DNA of 64,000 nucleotides from Pasteurellaceae bacterium LFhippo2 (GCA_029852775.1 LEKJ01000022.1:35990-99989), one strand, 5' to 3'; counted from the first letter of the stretch, positions 29,040 through 38,890 are shown. The notes: generated by a model not told the origin, from the letters alone. A program made the numbers and translations.

Positions 29040-32000
29040 CTACTTCATCGCCACACTTAGCCGCTTTCTCATAGTAACTTCGTCCCAGCCTTTACGTTTT
29101 GCATAATCTAACGCTTGGTCTTCGTCAATTCTGCCTAAGGTGAAGTATTCACTCGCAGGGTGAGTGAAATACCAACCGCAGACAGAGGCCGCCGGCCACA
29201 TTGCGTAGCTTTCGGTGAGTTTCATTCCCACACGTTTTTCTACTTCCAATAAATCCCAAATAATCTCTTTTTCAGTATGCTCAGGACAGCTTGGGTAACC
29301 CGGCGCAGGGCGGATACCGATATATTTTTCATCAATTAGATCTTGATTATTAAAGCCCTCATCTGGTGAATAGCCCCAAATCTTGGTACGTAGCTGATGA
29401 TGTAAATATTCCGCCATCGCTTCAGCTAAACGATCACCTACGGCTTGAAGTAGGATTGCATTATAGTCATCGCCTGCGGCTTTGTAGCCTTCAACTAAAT
29501 CGTGTTCTTCTAAGCCGGCGCATACCGCAAACATACCTAACCAGTCTTTTTGTCCGCTTGCTTTATCAGCGATAAAGTCGCTTAATGCGAAGTTATATGG
29601 GCTCTTACTGTTTTTGGTGCGCTCAGTTTGTTGGCGTAGATGATAAGATTTACCAACTACTTGGGTGCGTGCTTCATCGCCGAAAATAGTAATATCATCG
29701 CCATCACGTTGTGCAGGGAAGATTCCTAAAATGCCGCTTGGGCGGAGTTTGCCATTTTCGGTTAATTGATCGAGCACCACTTGGGCATCATTCCATACTT
29801 TACGCGCTTCTTCGCCACCTTCTGGATAGTCAAAGGCATCAGGGTAACCGCCCATTAAGCCCCATACTCTAAAGAATGGCGACCAGTCGATATAAGGACG
29901 TAAAGTATCAATTGAAACGTGCTTAAACTCAGTAATCCACGGCTGATTTGGCTGTGGCACTTGGTAATCTGCCCATTCGCCCGAGAAACCGTCAAAGCGG
30001 TTTTTACGTGCATCTTCAATCGCCAGCTGTTTTTTCAACGGCTTGCGAGTTGAGAATTTACGTTGAATATCTTCATATTCCTGTTTTAACTGCGCCCAAA
30101 GTTCCGCTTTGGTGTCTGGTTTCATTAAGGCTGCACAAGCGGTTACCGCACGTGAAGCGTTGGTTGTGTAAACCACTTCATAAGCGTATTTCGGGTAGAG
30201 TTTGATTGCGGTATGCTCTTTAGAAGTCGTTGCACCGCCGATCATCACAGGCAGATTTAACTTCAAGCGGGTCATTTCACTTAAGAAATATTCCATTTCA
30301 TCAAGAGAAGGGGTAATCAGACCGCTTAATGCGATAACATCCGCTTTCTCTCTAATCGCCGTTTCTATAATACGATCCGCAGGCACCATAACCCCTAAGT
30401 CAATAACTTCAAAGTTATTACATTGCATCACCACGCTCACGATATTTTTACCAATATCGTGTACGTCGCCTTTCACTGTTGCAATGACCACTTTACCGTT
30501 TGATGAGCCTTTTTGCTTAGTTGCATTGATAAAGGGCTCAAGGTACGCCACCGATTGTTTCATTACACGTGCCGATTTCACTACTTGCGGTAGGAACATT
30601 TTACCGTCGCCAAATAGCTCACCGACCACGTCCATCCCCGCCATTAACGGCCCTTCGATCACTTCTAATGGTGTACTAAATTGCTGACGAGCTTCTTCGG
30701 TATCTTCAATAATATAGGTCGTAATCCCTTTTACTAAAGCGTGTTTTAAACGCTCTTCAACAGGTAAATTACGCCATTCTGCTACCGTATTTTCATCGGC
30801 ACTCTCTTTTCCCATATTGCGATATTTTTCAGCAAGATCGAGTAGGCGTTCTGTTGCATCTGGACTACGGTTTAATACCGCATCTTCCACGGTTTCACGC
30901 AGTTCAGGATCGAGATCGTCATAAATCGCCAATTGCCCTGCATTAACGATCCCCATATCCATACCGACCTTGATCGCATGGTATAGGAATACTGCGTGGA
31001 TCGCTTCACGCATCAGATTGTTGCCACGGAATGAGAACGAGATATTCGACACACCGCCCGAAATCTTCGCATAAGGCAAGGTTTTCTTAATACGCTCAAC
31101 GGCATTGATAAAATCCACACCATAGTTGTTGTGCTCTTCAATCCCGGTACCGATTGCGAAAATATTTGGGTCGAAAATAATATCTTCTGGCGGGAAGCCG
31201 ACTTGATTAACCAAAATATCGTAAGCACGGCTACAGATTTCCACTTTGCGCTCTTCGGTATCCGCTTGGCCGACTTCATCAAATGCCATTACCACCACAG
31301 CGGCACCATAGCGGCGCACAATCTTAGCGTGGTGAATAAATTTTTCTTCGCCTTCTTTTAAGGAAATTGAGTTCACAATCCCTTTACCTTGAATGGATTG
31401 TAAGCCTGCTTCAATCACTTCCCATTTTGATGAGTCCACCATTACTGGTACTTTCGATGCATCAGGTTCCGTTGCCATAATATTGAGGAAACGGGTCATA
31501 CATTTTTCAGAGTCGAGCAAGGCTTCGTCCATATTGATGTCGATAACCTGTGCGCCGTTTTCCACTTGGTCAATGGCAATTTCAATCGCTTCGCTGAATT
31601 TTTCTTCTTTAATTAAGCGTTTGAATTTTGCTGAACCTGTTACGTTATTACGCTCACCCACGTTCACAAATAGGCTATTTTCATCAATGGTTAATGGCTC
31701 TAAACCCGATAAACGCATTGCACGTTTAATGGTTGGCAACGGGCGTGGCTTAATTCCTTCCATTGCTTGACTAAATGCTTTGATATGTTCTGGGGTTGTA
31801 CCACAACAACCCCCGACGATATTTAAGAAACCGCTTTCCGCCCACTCTTTTAATTGCGCCGCCATCTCTTCTGCACCTAAATCGTAGCCACCAAAGGCAT
31901 TTGGTAAGCCTGCATTCGGGTGTGAAGAGACGTAGCATTCACAAATTTGTGAAAGCTGTTCCATATATTGACGTAACTCTTTCGGGCCTAATGCACAGTT

Positions 32001-32729
32001 TAAGCCGAATGAAATTGGTTTTGCGTGGCGCAGAGAGTTATAGAATGCTTCGGTTGTTTGACCTGAAAGGGTGCGGCCCGATGCATCAGTAATGGTGCCT
32101 GAAATCATAATCGGCAAGCTATAGCCGATCTCTTCGAATACCGTATCAATCGCATAAACCGCAGCTTTGGCATTGAGGGTATCGAAGATCGTTTCGATCA
32201 TAATAATATCCGAACCACCTTCGATTAAACCGCGTGTTGCTTCTGCGTAGGCTTCCACTAACTGCATAAAGGTGATATTACGGAAAGACGGATCGTTTAC
32301 GTTTGGCGAGATCGAAGCAGTACGGTTAGTTGGGCCTAAAATACCTGCCACAAAACGTGGTTTTTCAGGGGTAGAATATTTATCCGCCGCCATACGAGCC
32401 AATTTCGCCCCCGCAAAATTAAGCTCATAGGCAATCGCTTCTAAATCGTAGTCCGCTTGGGCAATAGTGGTTGATGAGAAGGTGTTGGTTTCAATAATAT
32501 CCGCCCCCGCTTCTAAATATTGCTCGTGAATAGATTTGATTAGTAACGGCTGAGTGAGGGTTAATAAGTCGTTGTTACCACGTAGATCTACGGGGCTATC
32601 TTTAAAACGTTCGCCACGAAAATCTTCTTCTTTAAGTTTATATTTTTGGATCATTGTCCCCATGGCGCCATCTAAAATTAAGATACGCTGGGCAAGGGCT
32701 TGTTCTAATTGTTGAGTTTGGTTTTTCAC
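29040..32729 (-). CDS. metH: Cobalamin-dependent methionine synthase
   Basis: Transfers a methyl group from methyltetrahydrofolate to homocysteine through cobalamin. 1229 residues with the full four-module order: homocysteine domain (about 1-330, zinc ligands in LNCALG and [12 protein letters not shown]), folate domain (about 355-620, [13 protein letters not shown]), cobalamin domain (about 660-900, with [10 protein letters not shown] supplying the cobalt-binding His), and C-terminal reactivation domain (about 910-1229, [18 protein letters not shown]). Intact and of normal length. The cell must obtain or make cobalamin, as no B12 genes are in this window. Confidence 0.98.
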   Translation of the reverse strand: MKNQTQQLEQALAQRILILDGAMGTMIQKYKLKEEDFRGERFKDSPVDLRGNNDLLTLTQPLLIKSIHEQYLEAGADIIETNTFSSTTIAQADYDLEAIAYELNFAGAKLARMAADKYSTPEKPRFVAGILGPTNRTASISPNVNDPSFRNITFMQLVEAYAEATRGLIEGGSDIIMIETIFDTLNAKAAVYAIDTVFEEIGYSLPIMISGTITDASGRTLSGQTTEAFYNSLRHAKPISFGLNCALGPKELRQYMEQLSQICECYVSSHPNAGLPNAFGGYDLGAEEMAAQLKEWAESGFLNIVGGCCGTTPEHIKAFSQAMEGIKPRPLPTIKRAMRLSGLEPLTIDENSLFVNVGERNNVTGSAKFKRLIKEEKFSEAIEIAIDQVENGAQVIDINMDEALLDSEKCMTRFLNIMATEPDASKVPVMVDSSKWEVIEAGLQSIQGKGIVNSISLKEGEEKFIHHAKIVRRYGAAVVVMAFDEVGQADTEERKVEICSRAYDILVNQVGFPPEDIIFDPNIFAIGTGIEEHNNYGVDFINAVERIKKTLPYAKISGGVSNISFSFRGNNLMREAIHAVFLYHAIKVGMDMGIVNAGQLAIYDDLDPELRETVEDAVLNRSPDATERLLDLAEKYRNMGKESADENTVAEWRNLPVEERLKHALVKGITTYIIEDTEEARQQFSTPLEVIEGPLMAGMDVVGELFGDGKMFLPQVVKSARVMKQSVAYLEPFINATKQKGSSNGKVVIATVKGDVHDIGKNIVSVVMQCNNFEVIDLGVMVPADRIIETAIREKADVIALSGLITPSLDEMEYFLSEMTRLKLNLPVMIGGATTSKEHTAIKLYPKYAYEVVYTTNASRAVTACAALMKPDTKAELWAQLKQEYEDIQRKFSTRKPLKKQLAIEDARKNRFDGFSGEWADYQVPQPNQPWITEFKHVSIDTLRPYIDWSPFFRVWGLMGGYPDAFDYPEGGEEARKVWNDAQVVLDQLTENGKLRPSGILGIFPAQRDGDDITIFGDEARTQVVGKSYHLRQQTERTKNSKSPYNFALSDFIADKASGQKDWLGMFAVCAGLEEHDLVEGYKAAGDDYNAILLQAVGDRLAEAMAEYLHHQLRTKIWGYSPDEGFNNQDLIDEKYIGIRPAPGYPSCPEHTEKEIIWDLLEVEKRVGMKLTESYAMWPAASVCGWYFTHPASEYFTLGRIDEDQALDYAKRKGWDEVTMRKRLSVAMK

Positions 32730-32883
32730 TGTTGTAATCCTGTGTTTGTCAATTAGCTATAACTTACCTGAAATATGGATTGATTAAAACCATAAATTTG
32801 CAAAAAATGACGAAGATCATACCGGTTGTAAGGAATTTGGTATAAGGTGTGGTGCAAATTAAATGATTGCTAAGGAGACATAA

Positions 32884-33687
32884 ATGACAAATCTTGCCCC
32901 TGAATTAAAATTAGTAAAATACAATCAACTTGATGTTATCGAAATCACTCATCCAAAATGTACCGCAAAGATAGCCCTACAAGGCGCACATCTGTTTAGT
33001 TGGCAGCCTGTTCACGCTGAACAAGATGTTTTTTGGCTAAGTGAAATTGAGCCTTTTACACAAGGCAATGCGATTCGTGGCGGTGTGCCTATTTGCTATC
33101 CTTGGTTTGGGGCTGGATTAGGAGAGCCAAAAGAGTTTCCGCACGGCTATGCACGATTAACTGCGTGGCAGTTACTTTCTCATCAAGTTGAGCAAGACAA
33201 GGTGGTAGTAGAGCTAGGTTTAAATCAAGAAGCAAAAGTTAAAATCGAACTTGGCGACACTTGCCACATTGATTTTATGCATTTAACTCATCAGCCTGCT
33301 CAACTGGCACTGCATAGCTATTTTAATGTAGGCGATATTACTCAAACTGAAGTGCAAGGCTTGCCAACAACTTGTTTTGATTCCTTAACTAAGACTCAAC
33401 AAGCGGTCGATTCTTCACGAAAAATTGCAGAAAATGTGGATTGTATCTATTCTGTTGAATCTGATAGCTCTAATGTGATTCAAGACAATGCATTCCAACG
33501 GCAAATTGAAATTGAACATAAGAATAACAGTGAAATTGTACTTTGGAACCCGTGGCATAGAGCAATGAGTGCAATGAACGAAACGGGCTATCAAACAATG
33601 GTATGCGTTGAAACTGCTCGTGTACATGAATTGCTGAAACAAAATGAGCAGGTGAGTGTAACAATTAGTGTTAAATACACTGTTTAA
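32884..33687 (+). CDS. D-hexose-6-phosphate mutarotase (YeaD-like)
   Basis: Aldose-1-epimerase superfamily enzyme of 267 residues that probably interconverts alpha and beta anomers of glucose-6-phosphate or related sugars. Conserved residues: GAHLFSWQP, AIRGGVPICYPWFG, FPHGYARLTAWQL with the catalytic His, ALHSYFNVGD, and the catalytic Glu in VCVETARV. ATG has AAGGAGAC upstream. It contains an exact uptake signal at 33399. It diverges from metH. Confidence 0.9.
   Translation: MTNLAPELKLVKYNQLDVIEITHPKCTAKIALQGAHLFSWQPVHAEQDVFWLSEIEPFTQGNAIRGGVPICYPWFGAGLGEPKEFPHGYARLTAWQLLSHQVEQDKVVVELGLNQEAKVKIELGDTCHIDFMHLTHQPAQLALHSYFNVGDITQTEVQGLPTTCFDSLTKTQQAVDSSRKIAENVDCIYSVESDSSNVIQDNAFQRQIEIEHKNNSEIVLWNPWHRAMSAMNETGYQTMVCVETARVHELLKQNEQVSVTISVKYTV
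33399..33408 (+). repeat. DNA uptake signal sequence in the mutarotase gene
   Basis: ACAAGCGGTC followed by CGAAAAATTGC-type A/T-rich sequence, the Actinobacillus pleuropneumoniae-type signal. Confidence 0.75.
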
Positions 33688-33752
33688 ATAAATAGGGGTA
33701 AAATGTTATTTTTGCGATCTTCGTCGAAAAATTAAAAGTATAGCATTTACAG

Positions 33753-33804
33753 ATTTTCTCCTTTGGCTAGAGTGCAAAGGCATTTTAATCATAAAGGAGA
33801 AAAT
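33753..33804 (+). promoter_or_regulatory. Hairpin that would mask the ribosome site of the small-protein operon
   Basis: Perfect 12-base inverted repeat: ATTTTCTCCTTT (33753-33764) and AAAGGAGAAAAT (33793-33804), loop 28 bases. The right arm contains the AAGGAG ribosome site of the ATG at 33806, so folding would block translation initiation. There is no T-run after it, which argues against a terminator. Confidence 0.55.
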
Positions 33805-33805
33805 T

Positions 33806-34027
33806 ATGCGATTTGCAGATGTTTTTATATATCCCATTGAAAATGAAACTTTAGATTCTTGGGCGAAGAATGTAGAAGATATTGCCAAAGTCTCAATACT
33901 AGCATTTCCTGTTGTGATTTATGGTCAGTATGGGGTATTATTCAAAGCAATTAATATCACAATGTTATGTATGGTTACTTATAGTATGCTGTATATAGCT
34001 CGTTTTTTACGTAGAACAAAAAAATAA
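33806..34027 (+). CDS. Small membrane protein, first of three
   Basis: 73-residue protein with a strong ribosome site (AAGGAG, 7 bases before ATG) that is itself part of a perfect inverted repeat. It begins with a polar N-terminus (MRFADVFIYPIENE) and has two hydrophobic segments (about 29-45 and 49-66), ending in basic RFLRRTKK. I recognise no family. It is followed after 10 bases, with GGAG, by two tandem small membrane proteins, so the three look like one operon. Expression not demonstrated; reality is supported by the ribosome site and context. Confidence 0.6.
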   Translation: MRFADVFIYPIENETLDSWAKNVEDIAKVSILAFPVVIYGQYGVLFKAINITMLCMVTYSMLYIARFLRRTKK

Positions 34028-34037
34028 GGAGTGCAAT

Positions 34038-34166
34038 ATGGAATGGGTTACAGTTGGCTTGGCACTTATTGCTACTTTAGGCTTTATTGGGGCATATTAT
34101 TCAAAGAAATTATTTGAAATGGCAGAAAAAGATAAAGCAAAACAACGTTTAGAAGAAGCGAAGTAA
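34038..34166 (+). CDS. Tandem small membrane protein A (42 residues)
   Basis: ATG at 34038 preceded by AAGGAGTGCAAT. One transmembrane helix (about 4-20, VTVGLALIATLGFIGAY) followed by a highly charged tail (KKLFEMAEKDKAKQRLEEAK). It shares 16 of the first 24 residues with the next gene, including MEW at the start, TVGLA, GF, GA and KK. Conservation between the two copies at protein level is good evidence that both are coding. No family recognised. Confidence 0.7.
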   Translation: MEWVTVGLALIATLGFIGAYYSKKLFEMAEKDKAKQRLEEAK

Positions 34167-34169
34167 TAT

Positions 34170-34304
34170 ATGGAATGGATCACAGTTGGTTTAGCTATCA
34201 TTGCTATTTTTGGCTTTGCTGGTGCACGTTTTGCAAAAAAATATGCTGATGAAGTTGATCAGTTACGTGCTGAAAGATTAAAAGCTAAAGAACAGAGTTC
34301 TTAA
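34170..34304 (+). CDS. Tandem small membrane protein B (44 residues)
   Basis: Paralogue of the preceding gene, starting 3 bases after its stop codon. One transmembrane helix (about 4-20, ITVGLAIIAIFGFAGAR), then a charged, possibly coiled tail (KKYADEVDQLRAERLKAKEQSS). Translation is probably coupled to the upstream copy, since the ribosome site would be AGAAGCGAAG at the end of that gene. Function unknown. A terminator-like hairpin follows at 34398. Confidence 0.7.
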   Translation: MEWITVGLAIIAIFGFAGARFAKKYADEVDQLRAERLKAKEQSS

Positions 34305-34397
34305 TTTTTTATTGGAAGCATCTTTTATCTGATATGTGTTTTTAGCAATAAGATAGGCTAAACCTTATTACAAGCTTATCAAGTTATGCTATTATCC

Positions 34398-34432
34398 GCC
34401 CCATTGATTTGCCAATGGGGCATTTTATTTTT
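34398..34432 (+). terminator. Terminator after the small-protein operon, before hemE
   Basis: GCCCCATTG-atttgc-CAATGGGGC followed by ATTTTATTTTT. A possible promoter (TTACAA, 16 bases, TATTAT ending near 34394) overlaps its upstream side, so it may also lie at the very start of the hemE transcript. Confidence 0.75.
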
Positions 34433-34449
34433 ATGGAACTAAGATAACT

Positions 34450-35514
34450 ATGACAACTTTAAAAAATGATCGTTATTTAAAAGCATTATTACGTGAACCT
34501 GTTGATATGACGCCTGTATGGATGATGCGTCAAGCGGGGCGTTATCTACCAGAATATAAAGCAACGCGTGCGCAAGCGGGCGATTTTATGTCGCTATGTC
34601 GCAATGCTGACTTAGCTTGCGAAGTAACAATCCAGCCTTTACGTCGCTATGATTTAGATGCGGCAATTCTTTTCTCTGATATTTTAACTATCCCTGATGC
34701 AATGGGCTTAGGTTTAAGCTTTGGTGCGGGTGAAGGCCCTAAATTTGCTCGTCCAATTACCTCAAAAGCAGATGTAGTTAATCTTCCTATTCCTGATCCT
34801 GAAGGCGAATTACAGTATGTAATGAACGCAGTGCGTACTATCCGCCGTGAATTAAAAGGCGAAGTACCGTTAATCGGTTTCTCAGGTAGCCCTTGGACAT
34901 TAGCGACCTATATGGTGGAAGGCGGTAGTAGCAAAGCATTTACTAAGATCAAAAAAATGATGTATGCAGATCCGCAAATTTTGCACGCATTATTAGATAA
35001 ATTAGCCGATAGCGTAATTCTTTACTTAAACGCACAAATTAAAGCAGGTGCGCAGTCTGTGATGGTATTTGATACTTGGGGTGGCGTACTTGCACACCGT
35101 GATTACAACGAGTTTTCACTACGCTATATGCACAAAATTGTGGATGGCTTAATTCGTGAAAATGAAGGTCGTAAAGTGCCAGTAACGTTATTCACTAAAG
35201 GTGGCGGTTTATGGTTAGAAAAAATTGCTGAAACAGGTTGTGATGCGATTGGTTTAGACTGGACTGTCGATATTGCCGATGCAAAAGCGCGTGTAGGTCA
35301 TAAAGTGGCATTACAAGGTAATATGGATCCAAGTGTGTTATACGCGAGCCCTTCTCGTATTGAACAAGAAGTGAAAGATATTCTTGCAGGCTTTGGAAAT
35401 GGTTCTGGTCACGTGTTTAACTTAGGTCACGGTATTCATCAAGATGTACCAGTAGAAAGCCCGAAGGTTTTTGTGGATGCGATTCACAATTTCTCGAAAC
35501 AGTATCATAAATAA
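34450..35514 (+). CDS. hemE: Uroporphyrinogen decarboxylase
   Basis: Heme pathway enzyme that decarboxylates uroporphyrinogen III to coproporphyrinogen III. 354 residues, normal length. Motifs: [15 protein letters not shown] (residues 19-33, substrate-binding arginines), [12 protein letters not shown] with the catalytic Asp, [17 protein letters not shown], and HGIHQDVP near the end. Leads a hemE, DUF416, HU gene order like that of enterobacteria. Confidence 0.98.
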   Translation: MTTLKNDRYLKALLREPVDMTPVWMMRQAGRYLPEYKATRAQAGDFMSLCRNADLACEVTIQPLRRYDLDAAILFSDILTIPDAMGLGLSFGAGEGPKFARPITSKADVVNLPIPDPEGELQYVMNAVRTIRRELKGEVPLIGFSGSPWTLATYMVEGGSSKAFTKIKKMMYADPQILHALLDKLADSVILYLNAQIKAGAQSVMVFDTWGGVLAHRDYNEFSLRYMHKIVDGLIRENEGRKVPVTLFTKGGGLWLEKIAETGCDAIGLDWTVDIADAKARVGHKVALQGNMDPSVLYASPSRIEQEVKDILAGFGNGSGHVFNLGHGIHQDVPVESPKVFVDAIHNFSKQYHK

Positions 35515-35517
35515 TCT

Positions 35518-35565
35518 GTAGGGGCGTACTGCGTACGCCCGCGGGCGTGTGCAACACGCCCCTAC
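35518..35565. repeat. 48-nt GTAGGGGCG palindromic element (closed form)
   Basis: GTAGGGGCGT...ACGCCCGCGGGCGT...ACGCCCCTAC, the same 48-nt layout as at 17797 and 43885. It starts 4 bases after the hemE stop, in the gap before the DUF416 gene. Confidence 0.9.
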
Positions 35566-35584
35566 GTGTATGGAGTAAATTATT

Positions 35585-36175
35585 ATGCGAAACCCTATTC
35601 ACAAACGTATGGAGCGCTTTGAAAGTTGGCAACATCTCACTTTTATGGCGTGTTTATGTGAGCGTATGTACCCAAATTTCCAACTCTTTTGCGAAGTAAC
35701 GGAGCAACCTGAAAAAGCTAAAACTTTCCAAAATATCCTAAATTTAGTTTGGGAATCTTTAACGGTTAAAGGCGCAAAAATCAATTTTGAAAATCAGCTT
35801 GAAAAACTGGAAGAGATCATTCCTGATGTGAATGAATATGATTTTTATGGGGTATTTCCTGCTGAAGATGCTTGCCAAGGACTTTCAGATACGTTGCATA
35901 CGATAATTGCTGGAGAGTTTTTAGAGCAAGCGATTAAATTAAGTCAACTTTCACTTTCAACGGTCGCAACCTATTTAGAAACTCAACAAGATAGAGAATT
36001 AAACGAACAAGAGCTAAAAAATGCAACCGAAATTCAAGAAGAATTAGATGTGCAATGGCAACTTTATCGTTTACTTAGCGAGTGTGAAGAAAGGGATGTA
36101 GACCTTATTTTAGAGCTAAAAAATGAGATTCGAGTGAGTGGAATTAGCAATATTGGTGTAAATATTAATCAATAA
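35585..36175 (+). CDS. DUF416 family protein (YjaG-like)
   Basis: 196-residue cytoplasmic, largely helical protein of the YjaG/DUF416 family. Its start, RMERFESWQHLTFMACLCERMYPN, and the VFPAEDACQGLSDTLHTIIAGE core are characteristic. Function unknown. As in E. coli it lies between hemE and a gene for HU. ATG has GGAG 10 bases upstream. Confidence 0.88.
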   Translation: MRNPIHKRMERFESWQHLTFMACLCERMYPNFQLFCEVTEQPEKAKTFQNILNLVWESLTVKGAKINFENQLEKLEEIIPDVNEYDFYGVFPAEDACQGLSDTLHTIIAGEFLEQAIKLSQLSLSTVATYLETQQDRELNEQELKNATEIQEELDVQWQLYRLLSECEERDVDLILELKNEIRVSGISNIGVNINQ

Positions 36176-36314
36176 GTGTGATTTAGCTAACAATTTTTGC
36201 AGAATCCCCTTTGCTAAAGGACAAGTTTCAATTAAGCTAGCGTCCGCATTTTAGCAAAATTATATATTAGGCAGAAAATGCCAATTACTTACACAATTCT
36301 TAGAGGATAAAACT

Positions 36315-36587
36315 ATGAACAAAACTGAGTTAATCGACGCGATTGCAGCATCAGCAGAATTAAGTAAAAAAGATGCTAAGGCAGCTTTAGAAGCAACTTT
36401 AGAAGCAATTTCAGCGAGCTTAAAAAAAGGTGACGCAGTTCAATTAATCGGCTTCGGTACTTTTAAAGTTAACCACCGTAAAGCGCGCACTGGTCGTAAC
36501 CCTAAAACTAACGAAGCGATCGAAATCCCAGCAGCTAACGTACCAGCGTTCGTTGCAGGTAAAGCATTAAAAGATTTAGTAAAATAA
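36315..36587 (+). CDS. hup: DNA-binding protein HU
   Basis: Histone-like nucleoid protein, 90 residues, that bends and compacts DNA. Starts [21 protein letters not shown] and carries the arm motif [20 protein letters not shown] with the intercalating Pro-region (residues about 46-72). HU-alpha and HU-beta cannot be told apart here; hemE linkage suggests the hupA position. ATG has AGAGGA upstream. Monocistronic, closed by a clear terminator. Confidence 0.96.
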   Translation: MNKTELIDAIAASAELSKKDAKAALEATLEAISASLKKGDAVQLIGFGTFKVNHRKARTGRNPKTNEAIEIPAANVPAFVAGKALKDLVK

Positions 36588-36610
36588 TTTTTTATAATGT
36601 TATTTAGGGA

Positions 36611-36635
36611 GCCTAGAGAATATCTAGGCTTTTTT
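36611..36635 (+). terminator. Intrinsic terminator after HU
   Basis: GCCTAGA-gaata-TCTAGGC followed by TTTTTT. Confidence 0.9.
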
Positions 36636-36644
36636 GCTTTTTAT

Positions 36645-36724
36645 AACTAGCACAAGTTTTGCTAGGTTATTATTAAGCAAGTCACAAAGTTCTAAGATAA
36701 GTAGTCCCATACGGCTCGTATGGG
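36645..36724. repeat. Degenerate copy of the four-hairpin element, reverse orientation
   Basis: Read on the minus strand it opens with CCCATACG-agc-CGTATGGG (36706-36724), almost identical to the first hairpin at 2019, and ends with CCTAGCA...TGCTAG (36645-36666), like the last hairpin there. The two inner hairpins are decayed but the ACTTTGTGAC remnant remains. It lies between HU and prfA. Confidence 0.65.
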
Positions 36725-36778
36725 ATGGCATTTTATGTTACAATCCGCCCATTTTTAACAAACCGACTACAAAATCGA

Positions 36779-37861
36779 ATGAAACCATCTATTATCACCA
36801 AATTAGAAAGTCTGAGCGAGCGTCACGAAGAGCTACAAGCCTTACTTGGCGATCCCTCAGTAATTAACGATCAAGATAAATTTCGCGCTTATTCAAAAGA
36901 GTATTCACAGCTTGAAGAAGTTGTAGGAACATTCAACCGTTGGAATAAACTAAATAACGATATCGAAGAAGCGCAACTGCTATTAGATGATCCTGATATG
37001 AAGGATATGGCAGCGGAAGAAATTGCAGAAAATAAAGCTGAAATTGAACAGTTAGAACAGCAATTACAAATCTTATTATTACCAAAAGATCCAAACGATG
37101 AGTACAACGCATTCTTAGAAATCCGTGCAGGAACGGGCGGTGATGAAGCGGGTATCTTCGCAGGTGACTTATACCGTATGTACAGCCGTTATTGCGAAGG
37201 TAAACGTTGGAGAATCGAGGAGATGAGTGCCAACGAAAGTGAGCAAGGCGGATATAAAGAGATCATCGTTAAAATTAGCGGTGAAGGCGTATATGGTCAG
37301 CTTAAATTTGAATCGGGCGGTCACCGTGTACAACGTGTACCAAAAACAGAATCTCAAGGCCGTATCCACACTTCTGCGTGTACGGTTGCGGTAATGCCGG
37401 AGTTACCAGAATCTGAAATGCCAGAAATTAATCCTGCTGATTTACGTATTGATACTTATCGTTCATCAGGTGCTGGCGGTCAGCACGTTAATACAACCGA
37501 TTCTGCGGTACGTATTACTCACTTACCTACGGGTATTGTGGTTGAGTGTCAGGACGAACGTTCACAGCATAAGAACAAAGCGAAAGCATTAGCGGTACTT
37601 GCTTCGCGTATTGTTCAAGTGGAACAAGAGCGTCAAGCTGCAGAACAAGCGGACACACGTCGTAACTTATTAGGTTCGGGCGACCGTTCAGATAAGATCC
37701 GTACTTACAACTATCCGCAAGGTCGTGTAACGGATCATCGAATCAACTTAACGGTTTACCGTTTAGATGAAGTGATGAATGGTAAAATTGATGAGTTAAT
37801 TCAACCAATTATCACCGAATACCAAGCAGATCAGCTTGCGGCTTTATCTGATCAAGCTTAA
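36779..37861 (+). CDS. prfA: Peptide chain release factor 1
   Basis: Terminates translation at UAA and UAG. 360 residues from the ATG at 36779, whose [10 protein letters not shown] start and total length match E. coli RF1; the frame is open 18 codons further upstream but those are not expected to be translated. The anticodon-like recognition motif region and the catalytic GGQ ([17 protein letters not shown], about residue 230) are present. The usual prfA-prmC-sirB1-kdsA order is interrupted here by a lipoprotein gene and two tRNA genes. Confidence 0.97.
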   Translation: MKPSIITKLESLSERHEELQALLGDPSVINDQDKFRAYSKEYSQLEEVVGTFNRWNKLNNDIEEAQLLLDDPDMKDMAAEEIAENKAEIEQLEQQLQILLLPKDPNDEYNAFLEIRAGTGGDEAGIFAGDLYRMYSRYCEGKRWRIEEMSANESEQGGYKEIIVKISGEGVYGQLKFESGGHRVQRVPKTESQGRIHTSACTVAVMPELPESEMPEINPADLRIDTYRSSGAGGQHVNTTDSAVRITHLPTGIVVECQDERSQHKNKAKALAVLASRIVQVEQERQAAEQADTRRNLLGSGDRSDKIRTYNYPQGRVTDHRINLTVYRLDEVMNGKIDELIQPIITEYQADQLAALSDQA

Positions 37862-37887
37862 TTTCTTATTTTATTTACTTTAATCTC

Positions 37888-37912
37888 TCCCCCAGATTAT
37901 TGGGGGATTTTT
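37888..37912 (+). terminator. Intrinsic terminator after prfA
   Basis: TCCCCCA-gattat-TGGGGGA followed by TTTTT. Confidence 0.92.
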
Positions 37913-37938
37913 GTTTTATTTATTACTCGGAAATTTTT

Positions 37939-38517
37939 ATGAAAAAATTAACTTTAATTGCATTAACTTCACTTTTAGCAGCTTGTACTCAAAGCGGTAT
38001 TACTACCACGATTGCAGAAAATACCCCTGAGCCAGTTGCTACAGAAACAACTAAAACTGTGAAAAAAGCAGAGAAAGAAACTCTTTCAACAAAGAATTTT
38101 ATCGGTGATTGGACTTGTAGTATGGATGGTGACAAAGTTGCTTCAAAGAACCAAGTTAAACTATCAGAAGGCGGTAAAGCGACTTATCAAGGAAAGATTG
38201 CGTTACCTGCAGGTAATCATACATTCCACTATGCTTTACAACGCGTAGGAACTTGGGCATATAAAAATGATGTTTTAGCTTATCATTTTACTCAGAGTAA
38301 CGTAACGCGTGCGCACAGCTCAAAAACAGAGCAGGCAATGAAATCAAGTAAATCTCTTCGTGCCACGGAGAAAAACTACTTTGATACAATCAATAAAGAG
38401 TTAGCGAAAAGACAAGATATTGACTTAAAAGTATCTAAATTCTCAGGTAAAAGCTTTGTGATGCAACAACGTTTAGCAAAAAGTAACCGTTCAGGAAGTT
38501 GTGTGAAATCAAGCTAA
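37939..38517 (+). CDS. Hypothetical lipoprotein
   Basis: 192-residue protein with a lipoprotein signal (MKKLTLIALTSLLAAC; lipobox LAAC, Cys16), a Thr/Glu-rich linker, then a domain starting near IGDWTCSMDG and ending in a cysteine (SGSCVKSS). The FIGDWTC / GTWAY / LAYHFT pattern suggests a small beta-sheet domain that could be disulfide-bonded. No family recognised. The start is at 37939; in-frame codons upstream overlap the prfA terminator. Confidence 0.8.
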   Translation: MKKLTLIALTSLLAACTQSGITTTIAENTPEPVATETTKTVKKAEKETLSTKNFIGDWTCSMDGDKVASKNQVKLSEGGKATYQGKIALPAGNHTFHYALQRVGTWAYKNDVLAYHFTQSNVTRAHSSKTEQAMKSSKSLRATEKNYFDTINKELAKRQDIDLKVSKFSGKSFVMQQRLAKSNRSGSCVKSS

Positions 38518-38623
38518 GCTTTTTGCAATTTTTTGTAAGCGGTTATTTTTATAAATATTTTTGCAAATAATAGCTTAAAAGGTTTGAATTTTGTTCATTT
38601 AGTAAATTTTTTAAAATTTCTGT

Positions 38624-38651
38624 TTGACATAACTATTTAAATCATTAAAAT
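38624..38651 (+). promoter_or_regulatory. Promoter of the tRNA-Gly/tRNA-Leu unit
   Basis: TTGACA (38624-38629), 16 bases, TAAAAT (38646-38651), followed by the GC-containing stretch ACGCCAC, reminiscent of the stringent discriminator of stable-RNA promoters. Confidence 0.75.
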
Positions 38652-38663
38652 ACGCCACATCGA

Positions 38664-38691
38664 AACGCTACTGAAAATTGTAGCGTTTTTT
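38664..38691 (+). terminator. Terminator-like hairpin between promoter and tRNA-Gly
   Basis: AACGCTAC-tgaaaatt-GTAGCGTT followed by TTTT, ending at the base before mature tRNA-Gly. It is in the transcribed leader, so it may be an attenuator or a processing signal rather than a plain terminator. Confidence 0.6.
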
Positions 38692-38767
<76 letters not shown>

Positions 38768-38770
38768 TTT

Positions 38771-38857
38771 GCCCGAGTGGCGGAATCGGTAGACGCAAGG
38801 GATTTAAAATCCCTCGCCTTTCGGGGCGTGCCAGTTCAAGTCTGGCCTCGGGCACCA
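38771..38857 (+). tRNA. tRNA-Leu (TAA)
   Basis: 87-base class II tRNA with encoded CCA, 3 bases after tRNA-Gly. Acceptor GCCCGAG pairs with CTCGGGC; anticodon loop TTTAAAA with TAA at 38805-38807; long variable arm TCGCCTTTCGGGGCG. Reads TTA, a very common leucine codon in this genome. Confidence 0.97.
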
Positions 38858-38890
38858 TTCTTAAAAAGCCAAATAAAATTTGAAGAAGAT

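Noticed and set aside
30202-30687. 161-codon plus-strand frame inside metH
   Set aside because: It is fully antisense to the conserved metH coding sequence, has no ribosome site, and has no recognisable protein motifs.
36725-36778. An 18-codon upstream extension of prfA
   Set aside because: The internal ATG gives exactly 360 residues and the conserved MKPSI start; the extension lies partly on the palindrome at 36706.
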